From Actinomycetes bacterium (lineage in GTDB: Bacteria > Actinomycetota > Thermoleophilia > BMS3ABIN01): a DNA stretch of 5,573 nt. Numbering within the stretch: the first letter of the stretch is position 1; the number at the start of each line of letters is the position of its first letter. The stretch is taken from positions 1 through 5,573 of the forward strand of contig JAJYIN010000145.1 of NCBI GenBank assembly GCA_021790075.1. The letters are read 5' to 3'. A program made the translations under genes and the position numbers. Positions 4,846-5,573 of the stretch are shown piece after piece. A model generated the notes under the pieces. It searched no databases. It was not told where the DNA came from and saw nothing but the letters and a program-made list of their open reading frames with translations.

Positions 4846-5573
4846 TCAACGGCTTGAGTTCTTGGCGATCTCCTTGAGGAACTGGTCGTTGGTCTTGGTG
4901 TCGCGCAGCTTGGAGATCAGGAGCTCGATAGCGGCGCCGGGATCCAGCGCGTGCAGCACGTTGCGGACCTTCCAGACCTGGATTGCTTCCGCGTCGTCCA
5001 TGAGCAGCTCTTCCTTGCGGGTGCCGGAGCGCTCGATGTCGATGGCCGGGAAGATGCGCTTGTCGGCCAGCTTGCGGTCGAGGTGCAGCTCCATGTTGCC
5101 GGTGCCCTTGAACTCCTCGAAGATGACCTCATCCATGCGGCTGCCGGTGTCCACCAGCGCCGTCGCCAGGATGGTCAGCGAACCGCCTTCTTCCACGTTC
5201 CGGGCGGCGCCGAAGAACTTCTTGGGCGGGAAGAGGGCCGTTGAATCAACGCCGCCGGACAGGATGCGGCCGCTCGCCGGCGCGGTCAGGTTATAGGCCC
5301 GCGCCAGGCGGGTGATGCTGTCCAGCAGCACGACCACGTCGCGGCCGGACTCCACCAGGCGCTTGACCCGGTCAAGCACCAGCTCGGCGACCTGGACGTG
5401 ATTGTCCGAAGGCTGGTCAAAGGTGGAGCTGACCACCTCGCCCTTGACCGAGCGCTGCATGTCGGTAACCTCTTCCGGCCGCTCGTCGACGAGCAGCACC
5501 AGAAGATAGACATCGGGGTTGTTTTCGACAATGCTGTTGGCCATCTGTTTCAGGATCGTAGTCTTGCCCGCCT
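4846..5573 (-). CDS. rho: Transcription termination factor Rho, C-terminal ATPase part; 5' end outside the window
   Basis: Rho is a hexameric RNA-dependent ATPase and helicase that loads on untranslated RNA and stops RNA polymerase. The frame stays open to the right edge, so ATG 5544 is internal: just upstream, codons for AGKTTILKQ form the Walker A P-loop. About 241 residues are visible. In order they hold the P-loop, LVDERPEEVTDM, the Walker B strand DVVVLLDSITRLARAYN, the Q-loop region SGRILSGGVDSTALFPPKKF, GAARNVEEGGSLTILATAL, and the R-loop/translocation stretch MDEVIFEEFKGTGNMELHLD. The C-terminal end contains FPAIDIERSGTRKEELL and a short KTNDQFLKEI tail. All motor motifs are intact. 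The missing N-terminal part would carry the RNA-binding domain, which in many Actinomycetota has a long charged insert. The gene ends beside a bidirectional intrinsic terminator, so its own 3' end need not depend on Rho. Confidence 0.97.
   Translation of the reverse strand, partial: AGKTTILKQMANSIVENNPDVYLLVLLVDERPEEVTDMQRSVKGEVVSSTFDQPSDNHVQVAELVLDRVKRLVESGRDVVVLLDSITRLARAYNLTAPASGRILSGGVDSTALFPPKKFFGAARNVEEGGSLTILATALVDTGSRMDEVIFEEFKGTGNMELHLDRKLADKRIFPAIDIERSGTRKEELLMDDAEAIQVWKVRNVLHALDPGAAIELLISKLRDTKTNDQFLKEIAKNSSR

Noticed and set aside
4838..5296. Plus-strand frames opposite rho (152 and 97 residues)
   Set aside because: The minus strand carries intact Rho motor motifs throughout; the plus-strand frames are Ser-rich shadows.

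Overview
The window is a GC-rich bacterial chromosomal segment made of housekeeping-type genes; I see no mobile element, CRISPR array, tRNA or rRNA. The composition, the apparently leaderless divergent starts, the actinobacterial-looking Rho ATPase domain and a zinc-ribbon protein ending in HILPIDF all suggest a deep-branching (perhaps anaerobic or thermophilic) member of Actinomycetota. That is an inference, and a neighbouring phylum such as Chloroflexota is not excluded. The presence of rpoN is notable, because most well-known Actinomycetota lack sigma-54.

Layout: (1) 1-492, minus strand: 5' part of a tRNA-dihydrouridine synthase (DusB-like), running off the left edge. (2) About 474-511: a compact divergent promoter in which one AT-rich element reads as an extended -10 box on both strands; the dus and ABC-transporter start codons lie within about 20 bases of each other. 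(3) 509-2112, plus strand: a two-gene ABC-2 type exporter, ATPase then permease, with stop and start codons overlapping by one base. (4) 2258-3643, plus strand: rpoN, sigma-54, closed by an intrinsic terminator at about 3682-3713. (5) 3721-3886: a non-coding interval rich in hairpins that may be an unassigned leader RNA. (6) 3887-4360: a nine-codon ORF, then an in-frame TGA, then an uncharacterised zinc-ribbon protein. (7) 4430-4781: a small cysteine-rich gene with a very strong ribosome binding site that appears to be frameshifted at a run of five Gs. (8) 4810-4839: a bidirectional terminator shared with the convergent gene. (9) 4846-5573, minus strand: the C-terminal ATPase half of transcription terminator Rho, running off the right edge.

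Functional links are loose. The ATPase and permease clearly form one transporter. rpoN stands alone, without an enhancer-binding protein or the usual rpoN neighbours (hpf, ptsN, lptB) in view. The zinc-ribbon gene and the small cysteine-rich gene are co-oriented, 69 bases apart, and may be co-transcribed. The most unusual parts are the symmetric divergent promoter, the hairpin-rich leader with the TGA-interrupted ORF behind it, and the frameshifted cysteine-rich gene.
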